This document shows positions 1 to 8,201 of a DNA stretch of 64,000 bases, piece after piece. The stretch covers positions 1 through 64,000 of the forward strand of contig NZ_MUMH01000092.1 of assembly GCF_002155965.1 (NCBI RefSeq). The letters are read 5' to 3'. The notes beneath the pieces were generated by a model, which saw only the letters and a list, made by a program, of their open reading frames with translations, did no database searches and was not told where the DNA came from. Source of the DNA: Allokutzneria sp. NRRL B-24872 (GTDB lineage Bacteria; Actinomycetota; Actinomycetes; Mycobacteriales; Pseudonocardiaceae). The position numbers and the translations under genes were made by a program. Numbering within the stretch: position 1 is the first letter of the stretch; each line of letters starts with the position of its first letter.

Positions 1-20
1 CACCGGGACCGGTCCCGGTG
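1..20. promoter_or_regulatory. 20-bp perfect palindrome before the first gene
   Basis: The first 20 bases form a perfect palindrome with half-site CACCGGGACC. It abuts the ribosome binding site (GAGGA at 20-24) of the following lipoprotein gene. It could be an operator or the tip of an upstream terminator; the window edge hides the context. Confidence 0.45.
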
Positions 21-32
21 AGGACTGGTTGC

Positions 33-554
33 GTGTCGCGCGTGAAGAAGCTCCTCTGCTCCGGCTTCGTCCTCGTGCTCGCCGGGTGCGGCAGCCCGAC
101 TCCGCCCGCCGAGCCGCCACCGACCACGACCCAGGCCCCGACGACGACGCCCGCGCCGACCACCACGACCACCCCGCCGCCGCCTCCCACCCTGTCCGTG
201 GCCGCGGACGGCTCCGACTACAAGGTGTGCGCCAGCCGCAGCTGCGAGATCGCGCTGACGAAGCCGGGCACCATCCGCTTCGGCGGCTCCGCCCCCGGCA
301 AGATCGTCATCAAGTCCGTCGCGCCCGACAGCGCCGAGTTCGAGCTGACGGTGAACAGCGGCGGTGGCGGTTCGGGCACGCTCAAGCCCGGTTGCTCCTC
401 GTTCTCCTTCGGCGGCGGCCGCACCTCCGGCAGCCTCGGCGGTCCGACCACGGGCTGCGCGAGCGCTCCGCCCGACGCCAAGCCCGGAGCGGTGACGCTG
501 CAAATGCCCGGCGTGCAGAACGGCGCGCCCATCCTGCGCGTCGTGACGGCGTGA
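33..554 (+). CDS. Proline/threonine-rich secreted lipoprotein
   Basis: Predicted exported lipoprotein of 173 aa. From GTG 33 the N-terminus is VSRVKKLL followed by a hydrophobic stretch and the lipobox LAGC, so Cys19 would be lipidated. Residues about 27-55 are a Pro/Thr linker that should span the cell wall. The remaining domain has four cysteines (CASRSC, PGCSS, TTGC) that could form two disulfides, and many Gly/Ser residues. GTG 33 was chosen because GAGGA lies 8 bases upstream; GTG 18 and GTG 42 are alternatives. No family recognised. It is followed after 10 bases by a small membrane protein gene, probably in one transcript. Confidence 0.75.
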   Translation: MSRVKKLLCSGFVLVLAGCGSPTPPAEPPPTTTQAPTTTPAPTTTTTPPPPPTLSVAADGSDYKVCASRSCEIALTKPGTIRFGGSAPGKIVIKSVAPDSAEFELTVNSGGGGSGTLKPGCSSFSFGGGRTSGSLGGPTTGCASAPPDAKPGAVTLQMPGVQNGAPILRVVTA

Positions 555-564
555 GGAGGCTCGC

Positions 565-921
565 GTGAGAGTCCGCTACAACCCTTTCCTGGGCACGGTC
601 CTGGTGGTGCTGGGGGTGTTGTGCGTCTTCCTCGGCGGATGGCTCACCCTGCTCGGCGAGTTCACCCCGACGCTCGTCGTGGGCGCGGTGACGACCTTCG
701 TCGGCGTGCTCCAGCTGACCCGGCCGTACTTCGTGGTCACCCCGGCCTCGGTCGTGGTGCCGTCGCTGATCGGCCCGCTGAAGCGCGAGATCCCCTACGC
801 GCGACTGGTCTTCGAGGACGGCAAGCTGTTCGCGCTCGGCGAGGACGGGGTCGGCAAACGACTCCCCGTCTCACGGCTGCTCGCGAACTCCCGCGACTGG
901 GAAAGCGTTGTGCCGCACTGA
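565..921 (+). CDS. Small two-helix membrane protein, unknown function
   Basis: A 118-aa protein. Two hydrophobic segments (about residues 9-30 and 36-52) are followed by a soluble C-terminal part of about 65 residues resembling a small PH-like beta domain (YFVVTPASVVVP...IPYARLVFEDGKLFAL). That pattern is common in actinobacterial small membrane proteins. GTG 565 has the strong site GAGGAGG at 553-559 overlapping the preceding stop, so it is probably translated with the upstream lipoprotein. It ends 3 bases from the convergent GlxA-type regulator gene. Function unknown. Confidence 0.7.
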   Translation: MRVRYNPFLGTVLVVLGVLCVFLGGWLTLLGEFTPTLVVGAVTTFVGVLQLTRPYFVVTPASVVVPSLIGPLKREIPYARLVFEDGKLFALGEDGVGKRLPVSRLLANSRDWESVVPH

Positions 922-924
922 GAA

Positions 925-1902
925 CTAAGTGGTGCGGAAGCGCTTGCGGTAGTCCGTCGGCGTCATGCCCAGCTGGCGGCGGAACGCGCGGATGAGCGTG
1001 TCCACGGTGGTGAAGCCGCACGTGGACGCGACGCGCTCGAGGCCGTCGTCGGTGGATTCGAGCCGATTGCGCGCGGCCTCCACGCGAGCGGACTCCAAGT
1101 AGGCGGCGGGCGTCGTTCCCAGTTCTGCCTTGAAGATCCGGGTCAGCTGCCGTTCGCTGACGTGGGCGTGCGCGGCGAGGTCGGCGACGGTCAGCGGCTC
1201 GGTGATGTTCCTGGTGATGTGGTGGCGGAGGTCGTCGACGCGCCGCGTGGTGGAGACGGGTTCGAGCGGGATGCTGAACTGACTCTGCCCGCTGGGCCGC
1301 TTCAGGTACATCACCAGCTGCCGCGCGACGCTGAGCGCGGCGGCCTCGCCGAAGTCGTCGGCCACCAGCGCCAGCGACAGGTCGAGGCACGCGCTGATCC
1401 CCGCGCCGGTCCACACGTGGCCGTCGCGGATGAAGATCGGGTCGGGGTCGACCTCGACGGCGGGGTGCTCGGCGGCGAGCTGCCGCGCGGTGGACCAGTG
1501 GGTGGTGGCGCGTTTGCCGTCGAGCAGCCCGGCGGCGGCGAGCACGTGCGCGCCGACGCACACCGAAGCGACTCGCCGAGCCCGCGCCGCGAGCGCACGA
1601 ACTCGTTGCACCACAACGGGATCGGTGACGGCCCGCACGCGGAGCCGGTCGTCGACGTCGACCGCGCCGGGGACGATGAGCGTGTCGATCTTGCGCCGGG
1701 CGAGCTGGTCGAAGGTCGCGTCGGGCAGGACGCGGACCCCGGCGGCGGTGGTCACGGGCTCCAGCGTCTCGGCCGCGAGCACGACGCGGTAGGTCGTGGC
1801 GTCGCCCAGTTCCCTGCGCAGCAAGGAGAACACCTCGGGCGGGCCGGTGACGTCGAGCAGGTCGACGCCGTCGAAGAGCACGAGGACGACGAGGCGGCGC
1901 AT
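925..1902 (-). CDS. GlxA/FtrA-type transcriptional regulator (DJ-1/PfpI + AraC HTH)
   Basis: 325-aa regulator. The N-terminal DJ-1/PfpI-like domain begins LVVLVLFDGVDLLDVTGPPEV and has the nucleophile-elbow-like SVCVGAHVLAAAGLL. The C-terminal AraC domain has two helix-turn-helix units (LTVADLAAHAHVSERQLTRIF and LERVASTCGFTTVDTLIRAFRRQLGMTPTDYRKRF). ATG 1902 was chosen because the fold starts there and GGGAG sits just upstream. It is divergent from a cysteine-hydrolase gene that starts 104 bases away, so it probably controls that gene and itself. GlxA-type proteins usually sense metabolites through the DJ-1 domain; the ligand is not predictable here. Confidence 0.88.
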   Translation of the reverse strand: MRRLVVLVLFDGVDLLDVTGPPEVFSLLRRELGDATTYRVVLAAETLEPVTTAAGVRVLPDATFDQLARRKIDTLIVPGAVDVDDRLRVRAVTDPVVVQRVRALAARARRVASVCVGAHVLAAAGLLDGKRATTHWSTARQLAAEHPAVEVDPDPIFIRDGHVWTGAGISACLDLSLALVADDFGEAAALSVARQLVMYLKRPSGQSQFSIPLEPVSTTRRVDDLRHHITRNITEPLTVADLAAHAHVSERQLTRIFKAELGTTPAAYLESARVEAARNRLESTDDGLERVASTCGFTTVDTLIRAFRRQLGMTPTDYRKRFRTT

Positions 1903-2006
1903 GAGGGCTCCCGATGTCCGGATCTGCAAGTTGGACGTCATTGCCGACATCCCGGACCGATCGTAGCGTCGAACTCGACACCGATTCCCGCGATGAGAGG
2001 GCACTC

Positions 2007-2597
2007 ATGCCTACGACGACACTGCGCGAGCTGAACGGCCTCGACCAGACCCCGGCGGCCCTGGCGACGGCGACCCTCGTGCTCGTCGACTACCAGAACA
2101 CCTACACGCGCGGCGTGATGGAGCTGGAGGGGTGGCAGCCCGCGCTGGAGGAGGCCGCCGCCGTGCTGGAGGCCGCGCGCAAGGCGGGCGCGACGGTCAT
2201 CCACGTCATCCACGACACCGGCGAGGGCACCGCGTACGACATCAAGGCCGACATCGGCCGGATTCACCCGCGCGTCGCTCCGATCGACGGTGAAAATGTT
2301 GTGGTCAAAGCGTTTCCGAACTCCTTCACCGACACCGCGCTGGGCGAGCTCGTCGACGCCGCCGGCAACTCCGACGTGGTCGTGATCGGCTTCATGACCC
2401 ACATGTGCGTCGCCGCGACCACCGCGGGCGCGTTCCTGCGCGGCAACCGCCCCACGGTCGTCGCCAACGCCTGCGCGAGCCGCCCCCTGCGCACCGCCGT
2501 GGCCGACGTGCCCGCCGAGCACGTCCACCACGGCGCACTGGCGATGATCACCGACCTCTACGGCGTCGTCGTCCCCACCCACGCCGACCTGGCCTGA
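2007..2597 (+). CDS. Isochorismatase-like cysteine hydrolase
   Basis: 196-aa alpha/beta hydrolase of the isochorismatase-like family, which hydrolyses amides or related small molecules. The triad is visible: Asp28 in LVLVDYQNTY, Lys101 in VVVKAFPNSF and nucleophile Cys134 in GFMTHMCVAATT. ATG 2007 has GAGAGG six bases upstream. It is divergent from the GlxA-type regulator, a common pairing. Substrate unknown; not evidently an isochorismatase because no siderophore genes are nearby. Confidence 0.88.
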   Translation: MPTTTLRELNGLDQTPAALATATLVLVDYQNTYTRGVMELEGWQPALEEAAAVLEAARKAGATVIHVIHDTGEGTAYDIKADIGRIHPRVAPIDGENVVVKAFPNSFTDTALGELVDAAGNSDVVVIGFMTHMCVAATTAGAFLRGNRPTVVANACASRPLRTAVADVPAEHVHHGALAMITDLYGVVVPTHADLA

Positions 2598-2645
2598 CGC
2601 GCCCCCGAACACCCTCCGAGCCCCATCCCCCGCGCGCGCCAAAAA

Positions 2646-2708
2646 CCCGTTTCGTACTCAACCCGGGAAAGAGAGCGCTCCCAATTCCCGCTATGAGTAC
2701 GAAACGGG
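2646..2708. repeat. Dispersed inverted repeat, copy A
   Basis: Arms CCCGTTTCGTACTCA (2646-2660) and its exact complement (2694-2708) enclose 33 bases. The same 15-base arms recur at 35941-36001 with a related centre. It lies in the 210-bp gap (2598-2807) before the homocysteine methyltransferase gene. It could be a terminator-like hairpin, a protein-binding site or a small mobile repeat. Confidence 0.75.
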
Positions 2709-2807
2709 AAGGCCTAGACCACTCCGGCGCGCGTTGGGGCGAGCGGGAGGGTGGGGTGCATGAGCACAGTTTACCTGGTGGAAGCCCTGTGTGGGTGAGG
2801 ATGGGGT

Positions 2808-3713
2808 GTGGACACGGTGAGCGCGGTGGCGGGGCGGCGCGTGGTGGTGCTCGACGGCGGGCTGTCGAACCAGCTCGCCGCGGCCGGGCACGACCTGGCG
2901 GACGCGTTGTGGTCGGCGCGGTTGCTGCACGACGACCCGGGCGCGATCACCGCCGCGCACCTCGCGTACTTCCGCGCGGGTGCGGAGGTCGCGATCACCT
3001 CCAGCTACCAGGCCACGTTCGAGGGTTTCGCCGCGCGCGGGCACGCCGAGGCCGACGCGGCGGTCCTGCTCCGGCGGAGCGTGGCCCTCGCGCGCGCGGC
3101 GGCCTCCGAAGTGGACGGTCAGCGGTGGGTGGCGGCCTCGGTCGGCCCGTACGGGGCGATGCTCGCGGACGGGTCGGAGTACCGGGGCCGCTACGGGCTC
3201 GGCGTCGCCGAGTTGGAGCGCTTCCACCGCCCCAGGATGGAGGTCCTGGCGGCGGCGGGCCCGGACGCCTTCGCGCTGGAGACGATCCCGGACGTCGACG
3301 AGGCCGAAGCCCTGCTGAGGATCGCCGACGACATCGGCATCCCGGCGTGGTTGTCCTTCAGCACCAAGGGAAACTTCACCAACGCTGGGCAGTCGCTCGA
3401 CGAGGCGTTCGCGCTCGCGGCGGACTCGGCCGCGCTCTTCGCGGCCGGCGTCAACTGCTGCGCCCCCGCCGATGTCCTGCCCGCGGTGGAGATCGCCGCG
3501 CGGCGCACCGGCAAGCCGGTCGTGGTGTACCCCAACGGCGGCGGTGAGTGGGACGGCGCGCGGAACACCTGGCGCGGAAGCCCTGGCTTCGACACGGCGC
3601 TGCTCGCCGACTGGATCGCGGCAGGGGCGAGGCTGATCGGCGGTTGTTGCCGGGTCGGTCCCACCGAGATCGCCCAGCTCGCGAGCTCAGTGCGCGGACT
3701 GGACCAGCAGTAG
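2808..3713 (+). CDS. mmuM: Homocysteine S-methyltransferase (MmuM family)
   Basis: 301-aa zinc methyltransferase of the betaine/homocysteine methyltransferase family. Members make methionine from homocysteine using S-methylmethionine or SAM. The first strand has the family signature VVVLDGGLSNQL. The zinc cysteines are visible in GVNCCAP and in the C-terminal GGCCR pair. Length matches MmuM (about 300 aa). GTG 2808 follows GAGGA at 2796-2800. The 3' end overlaps the convergent LysE gene by 27 bases. A possible link to the methionine-salvage operon at 20-23 kb is metabolic only. Confidence 0.87.
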   Translation: MDTVSAVAGRRVVVLDGGLSNQLAAAGHDLADALWSARLLHDDPGAITAAHLAYFRAGAEVAITSSYQATFEGFAARGHAEADAAVLLRRSVALARAAASEVDGQRWVAASVGPYGAMLADGSEYRGRYGLGVAELERFHRPRMEVLAAAGPDAFALETIPDVDEAEALLRIADDIGIPAWLSFSTKGNFTNAGQSLDEAFALAADSAALFAAGVNCCAPADVLPAVEIAARRTGKPVVVYPNGGGEWDGARNTWRGSPGFDTALLADWIAAGARLIGGCCRVGPTEIAQLASSVRGLDQQ

Positions 3714-4304
3714 CACGCCGATCAGCACCATCGCCGCGCCGGAGATCCGGCTGACCACGCGCGCGGCTGCCGGTCTCGCCCGCAGCACGACGCGCGCCAG
3801 CAGCCCGACGCACAGGTAGACCGCCGCGCAGGTCAAGGTGTGCACCACGCCCAACGCGCCGATCTGCGCGGCGAGCGGCCACGAGCCCGAGGGATTGGTG
3901 AACTGCGGCAGCAGTGCGAGGAAGAGCAGCAGCGCCTTGGGGTTCAGGCCGCTGATGCCCGCGCCCTTGAGCACCCGCGCGAGCCGTGGCGTCTGCCCGG
4001 GGGAGTCCACCGACGCCCCGGGAACGGCGGGGCGGGCGAGCGTCGTCGCGCCGATCCACACCAGGTACAGCGCGCCCACCGCCGTCAGCGCGGTGAGCAC
4101 GAACGGCGTGCTGGCCACCACGGCCGCGACACCGGCGGCGACCACGGCGGTGAGCCCGACGTAGCCGAGCAGCAGGCCGCTCACGGCGGGCAGTACCGAC
4201 CGGTCCTGGAGCCCGGCGGAGATCGTGTACGCCCAGTCAGCCCCCGGCACGAGGATGAGCAGCACGGACACCGCCCAGAACGCGGCGATGGAGCTGACGG
4301 CCAT
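3687..4304 (-). CDS. LysE/RhtB-family amino-acid exporter
   Basis: 205-aa inner-membrane exporter with about six hydrophobic segments. LILVPGADWAYTISAGL matches the LysE-family N-terminal motif and ISGLNPKALLLFLALLPQF the conserved middle loop. It is divergent from an Lrp/AsnC regulator, the typical regulator-exporter pair, so export is probably induced by the amino acid that regulator senses. Substrate not predictable. Confidence 0.9.
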   Translation of the reverse strand: MAVSSIAAFWAVSVLLILVPGADWAYTISAGLQDRSVLPAVSGLLLGYVGLTAVVAAGVAAVVASTPFVLTALTAVGALYLVWIGATTLARPAVPGASVDSPGQTPRLARVLKGAGISGLNPKALLLFLALLPQFTNPSGSWPLAAQIGALGVVHTLTCAAVYLCVGLLARVVLRARPAAARVVSRISGAAMVLIGVLLLVQSAH

Positions 4305-4414
4305 GGTGTGGGTTCCCCTCTCGAACGGTCTCGAAGAGGAGATTAGGTCGGCTCAGCCCAAAGGTGTTTCCAACTGTTGTCGCTGATCACCGCGTTTGTG
4401 GAAGAATCTGCCCC
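4305..4414. promoter_or_regulatory. Divergent control region between LysE exporter and Lrp regulator
   Basis: 110-bp divergent spacer, locally AT-richer than the flanks around 4360-4400. It should contain both promoters and the Lrp binding site, as in other lysG-lysE-type pairs. No perfect operator stood out. Confidence 0.4.
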
Positions 4415-4876
4415 ATGGACGAGGTTGACAGGAAGATCCTTGCGGAGCTCCAGGACAATGGGCGGCTGACGGTCACCGAGCTGGCGGCGCGCGTGCGGCT
4501 CAGCCTGTCGCCGTGCCATCGCCGGCTCCGCGAGCTGGAGCGCGGCGGGGCGATCCTCGGGTACCGCGCGGTACTGGATGCCGGAGTGGTCGGGCTGGCG
4601 TTCCAGGCACTGGTCTTCGTCACCATGCGGCAGGAGGACCGCGACACCGTGGCCGCGTTCGAGCAGGCGCTGGTGGACATCCCGCACGTGCTCCAGGCGC
4701 AGCGGCTCTTCGGCGATCCCGACTACCTGCTGCGCATCGCCACCGCGGACCTCCAGTCCTTCCAGCGGCTCTACGACGAGAAGCTCGCGACGCTGCCCGG
4801 CGTGCAGCGGCTCAGCTCCACCCTGGTGATGAAGCACGTCGTGCACGAACGCGCGCTCCCGTTGGGGCACCGCTGA
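4415..4876 (+). CDS. Lrp/AsnC-family transcriptional regulator
   Basis: 153-aa regulator. The N-terminal helix-turn-helix (VDRKILAELQDNGRLTVTELAARVRLSLSPCHRRLRELE) is followed by an RAM ligand-binding domain (residues about 65-145, with GDPDYLLRIA). ATG 4415 was chosen because the HTH begins immediately; an upstream in-frame start would add 17 unrelated residues. Divergent from the LysE exporter, which is its likely target. Confidence 0.9.
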   Translation: MDEVDRKILAELQDNGRLTVTELAARVRLSLSPCHRRLRELERGGAILGYRAVLDAGVVGLAFQALVFVTMRQEDRDTVAAFEQALVDIPHVLQAQRLFGDPDYLLRIATADLQSFQRLYDEKLATLPGVQRLSSTLVMKHVVHERALPLGHR

Positions 4877-5051
4877 GTCGAAGATCCCTCGCGGCGCCCT
4901 TCCCGTCGTCCTTGTTCGTGGTGAAGTCGTTGCGCCCAGCCGAGCCAGCTCGCAGCGGAGCAGGGGAAGTGCGGGTTCGTCGTCTCGGACGGAACGCTGT
5001 TCGCCCGCGCCTCCTACAACCAGCTCTGCTGATCCGTGCTGTCGGGCGGTT
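4877..5051. other. Spacer with a possible gene remnant
   Basis: 175 bp between Lrp and a convergent gene. One frame (4925-5033) reads as a plausible protein end (GKCGFVVSDGTLFARASYNQLC, stop) but has no start and is closed upstream by a stop. It may be the decayed 3' end of a lost gene. Confidence 0.25.
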
Positions 5052-6044
5052 CTAAAGGACGCGGGCCCACGCGCTGAGCAACCGTCGGGCCGAGCCGCCG
5101 ACCGGCCCGACGGCATCGGCCAGCGTCTCCGGGTCGGGCAGGCGCGCGCCGCTGACGGCGCCCACGGCCTGCTCGGCGCTGGAGATCGTCGACGAGCACA
5201 CGGCGCGCAGGTACTCCGGCACGGTGAGCGCGGGATCGGTGCAGCCGACGAGGGGCGTGCCCACGGCCGCGATCAGCGGGAACACGGTGCCGGGGATGCC
5301 GATCGCCGCTTCCGCGCGCGCCGAGGCCACGAGCGAGCTGGCGGAGCTGATCTCGAACCTCTCCCACAGGGCTCGGTTCTCGCGCGGGTGCAGGCCGACG
5401 AGGACGCGCTTGCCCGCGGCGGCCAGGCGCTCCGCCGAATCGAGCAGGAGCTGGGTTCCCGGCGCGGAGGTGCCCGTGCCGTCGGGGTGCGTGACGCTGG
5501 TGAGGACCAGCACGAGGTTCTTCTCCGGAGCGCGCGGAGGAAGGTCGTCGGACTGCGGCGAGCCAACGACCTCGATGCGCCTGCGCGTGCCGAAGTACGC
5601 GCCGAAGGACCGCGCGTCGGCGGCCGAGGACGCGGTGATCAGCCGCAGACGAGGCCGGAGCTCCTTGGCGCGCAACGCTTCCACGGGCACCTGGTAGGCG
5701 AGGGCGCTCGCGGCCAACGGCGTCCGGCGCAGCGTCGCGGCGCAGTCGGCTGGCCAATCCCCGGCTCCGGTCACCACGAGCAGATCGGCCTTCGGCGCCT
5801 TCGCGAGGGTCGCGACGGGCACGGGATCGCCGGGCGTGGTCTTGGAGTGGTCGGGCACCAGTTGGGTCAGCCGCCACCCGCGCCGCGCGGCCTCGGCCAA
5901 CAGGGGCTTGACGTGGTAGGTCGCCCACGGCTCGTTCGTCGCGACGAGGACGTCACGCCCGCGTCCGCTCCCGGTGCCGAGTGCCAAGGTGAGCGCTCCG
6001 CCGAGGAGCGTGCGACGGGACAGCGGCTTCTGCACACCGCGCAC
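5052..6044 (-). CDS. Tat-like exported protein with GT-B-like fold, unknown function
   Basis: 330 aa. The N-terminus carries SRRTLLGGALTLALG, a twin-arginine-like signal. The body alternates strands and helices in two halves. The second half has GLHPRENRALWERF and AAIGIPGTVFPLIAAVGTPLVG, which resemble the C-terminal lobe of capsule-type or polysialyl glycosyltransferases. That resemblance is weak and the substrate cannot be inferred; an exported glycosyltransferase-like protein would be unusual. GTG start at 6044. It ends 4 bases from no other gene and begins 12 bases from the TspO gene, so the two may be co-transcribed. Confidence 0.6.
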   Translation of the reverse strand: MRGVQKPLSRRTLLGGALTLALGTGSGRGRDVLVATNEPWATYHVKPLLAEAARRGWRLTQLVPDHSKTTPGDPVPVATLAKAPKADLLVVTGAGDWPADCAATLRRTPLAASALAYQVPVEALRAKELRPRLRLITASSAADARSFGAYFGTRRRIEVVGSPQSDDLPPRAPEKNLVLVLTSVTHPDGTGTSAPGTQLLLDSAERLAAAGKRVLVGLHPRENRALWERFEISSASSLVASARAEAAIGIPGTVFPLIAAVGTPLVGCTDPALTVPEYLRAVCSSTISSAEQAVGAVSGARLPDPETLADAVGPVGGSARRLLSAWARVL

Positions 6045-6056
6045 CCTAGAGGCCGT

Positions 6057-6533
6057 TCAGTTGAGCACGACCACCGCGAGGTTGAGCGCCGACGTGTAGA
6101 CGATCCATAGCAGGTAGGGGAGCTGGAGCAGCGCGGCGGTCTTCGAGCGGCGGTGGAACAGCCAGATGGTGGCCAGCACGACGAGGTCCAGCGCCAGGAT
6201 GTCCAGGAACGCCACGAACGCCATGTCCGCGCCGAAGAACAGTGGCACCCACACCGCGTTGAGCGCGAGGCCGAGCCCGTACACGCCGACCCCCGACGCC
6301 CGGCCGCCCGCGCGCCAGTAGTACCAGCCGGACAGCGCCATCAGCACGTACACGGTCGTCCACGCGGGACCGAACACCCAGGACGGCGGCGCCCACTCCG
6401 GCAGCCGCAACGCCGCGTAGGTCTCCTTCGCGCCCCCGCCGAAGGAGGCGCCGATGACCGCGACGACCGCGACGGCGCTGCTGAACCCGGCCAGCGCGAA
6501 GGGAAGGGACGGGGCTCGGATCGGGGTCGCCAT
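6057..6533 (-). CDS. TspO/MBR family tryptophan-rich membrane protein
   Basis: 158-aa, five-helix membrane protein. Family landmarks are LPEWAPPSWVFGPAWTTVY in the first loop/helix 2, NAVWVPLFFG in helix 3-4 and PYLLWIVYTSALNLAV in helix 5. TspO proteins bind porphyrins and cholesterol-like ligands and affect stress responses; the role here is unknown. It lies directly upstream of the exported protein gene on the same strand. Confidence 0.92.
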   Translation of the reverse strand: MATPIRAPSLPFALAGFSSAVAVVAVIGASFGGGAKETYAALRLPEWAPPSWVFGPAWTTVYVLMALSGWYYWRAGGRASGVGVYGLGLALNAVWVPLFFGADMAFVAFLDILALDLVVLATIWLFHRRSKTAALLQLPYLLWIVYTSALNLAVVVLN

Positions 6534-6791
6534 GCTCGCCTTCGTTCGCTCGGGGCGGCTCCGCGCCAGCTGGGATCACCCACCCGGCGGCGGAGTCGAT
6601 CTCCCGGAGGATGGTAGAGCCTCCGGTGCGCCCCGTCCTGCCTGGAGAAGGTGGGTTCCGGAGCAGCGGCTCGCGCTCAGGCGCCTGCCTGAGGTCCCTG
6701 TGGCTTTCACTGCTGCAAAAGGCCGTTGGCACGGCCGTTCTCGCGACATACGGTCACCGGAGCCGGGTTGGACTGGGGAAAGGACTTCACC
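6534..6791. promoter_or_regulatory. Divergent spacer with a small hairpin
   Basis: 258 bp between TspO (leftward) and the M28 peptidase (rightward). CCGGAGG at 6604-6610 and its complement at 6620-6626 could be an operator or hairpin. No other structure seen. Confidence 0.35.
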
Positions 6792-8165
6792 ATGGCCGTG
6801 CGCCGCCGTGACCTCCTCGCGGGTGCCGCCGCGTTGGCCGGGATCGCCACCGTGGGGCTGGTCCCCGGAGCCGCCGCCGCGGCTTCTCGGCAGCGCCCGG
6901 GAGCCCTCCAAGCGCCGTCGCTGGCGCTCGGGGACCGCGCGATCGTCGGCAGGGCGAGCGCCCGCAAGGCCATGGAGCACCTCGAAGTGCTCAGCAACCA
7001 GATCGGCCCGCGCGTCGGCGGCACCTCGGCCGAGAAGCGCGCGGCGGACTACATCGCCTCCGTGCTGCGCAAGCACCGCTACACCGTGACGTTGCAGCCC
7101 TTCCCCGTCGCCGACAAGTACCTCGCGGAGATCACCGTCGTCGGCGACCGCGGGCGGAAGTGGCAGACCGGCGCCTCGCCGCAGGGCAAGCTCGACGTGA
7201 CCGTCTCCGGCGCTGTCGTCGACATCGGCAGGGCCACCCCGGCGGAGCTGGCGCACGTGCGCGGGCAGATCGCCTTCGTGCCGGACTCGCAGGTCGCCAG
7301 CGACGCGTCCCGGCTCGCGGTGGAGGCGGGCGCCATCGCGGTGCTGCTCTCCCGCCCGGGCAGCCCCGATCGCAAGCTCGGCACGTTCACCCCTTCGCTG
7401 CCCTCGGCGCTTCCCGTTCCCGTGCTCGGCCTCGCGCAGGTCCAGGGGGAGCGGTTGCGGCAGCGGCTCGCGGCGGGTCCGGTCCGGCTCAGCCTGACCG
7501 TGACCCACCACAAGAACCTGACCTCCTACAACGTGCTCGCCGAGCGCGCCGCGACGTTGCCGAACCCCGACGGCAAGGTCGTGATGATCAGCGCCCACTA
7601 CGACAGCGTCCCCGGCTCGCCCGGTGCCAACGACGACGGCAGCGGCACCGCGCTCTGCCTGGAGCTGGCCAGGGTGCTGCGCTACCTGCCGACGCAGAAA
7701 GCCGTCCGCTTCGCGCTGTGGGGCTCGGAGGAGCAGGGCCTGATCGGCTCGCGCCACTACGTCAAGCAGCTGTCCGACTCTGACGCCGGGCGCATCGCGG
7801 GCTGTTTCCAGAACGACATGGTCGCGACCAGCTGGGACCCGGCGATCGTGTACTGGCTCCTTTCGGTCGACGGCGGCGAGAACGCCACCACCAGCACGCT
7901 CGGCCGCGCCGCGCGTCGGCTGGGCTACCAGCCCCGGACCAAGGGCCCGGTGGCGCGCGGCTCCAGCGACCACGTGCCCTTCCACGAGCGCGGCATCGCC
8001 TCGGCGAACTTCAGCTGGCGCGGCGAGAGCGGCCCCGCGCTGCTGGAGCCGACCTACCACACGCCGGAGGACACCATCGCCGACAACGTCAGCAGCGAGC
8101 GCCTCCAGGTGTCGCTGGAGCTGATCGGCTGCGCCGCCTACGAACTGGCCAGTCAGCGCGATTAG
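6792..8165 (+). CDS. Secreted M28-family zinc aminopeptidase with PA domain
   Basis: 457-aa exported peptidase. Residues 1-32 form a Tat-like signal (VRRRDLLAGAAALAGIA... AAAAAS). A protease-associated insert occupies roughly residues 120-240. The catalytic domain shows all metal ligands of the M28 family: His269 (SAHYDS), Asp281 (GANDDGSG), Glu313/Glu314 (WGSEEQG), Asp342 (QNDMVA) and His423 (TYHTPED). It probably removes N-terminal residues from peptides outside the cell. ATG 6792 has AAAGGA just upstream. Confidence 0.92.
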   Translation: MAVRRRDLLAGAAALAGIATVGLVPGAAAAASRQRPGALQAPSLALGDRAIVGRASARKAMEHLEVLSNQIGPRVGGTSAEKRAADYIASVLRKHRYTVTLQPFPVADKYLAEITVVGDRGRKWQTGASPQGKLDVTVSGAVVDIGRATPAELAHVRGQIAFVPDSQVASDASRLAVEAGAIAVLLSRPGSPDRKLGTFTPSLPSALPVPVLGLAQVQGERLRQRLAAGPVRLSLTVTHHKNLTSYNVLAERAATLPNPDGKVVMISAHYDSVPGSPGANDDGSGTALCLELARVLRYLPTQKAVRFALWGSEEQGLIGSRHYVKQLSDSDAGRIAGCFQNDMVATSWDPAIVYWLLSVDGGENATTSTLGRAARRLGYQPRTKGPVARGSSDHVPFHERGIASANFSWRGESGPALLEPTYHTPEDTIADNVSSERLQVSLELIGCAAYELASQRD

Positions 8166-8201
8166 CCACCCGGCCGCGTTCCGCGCGGCTACCGTCGCCG
8201 C

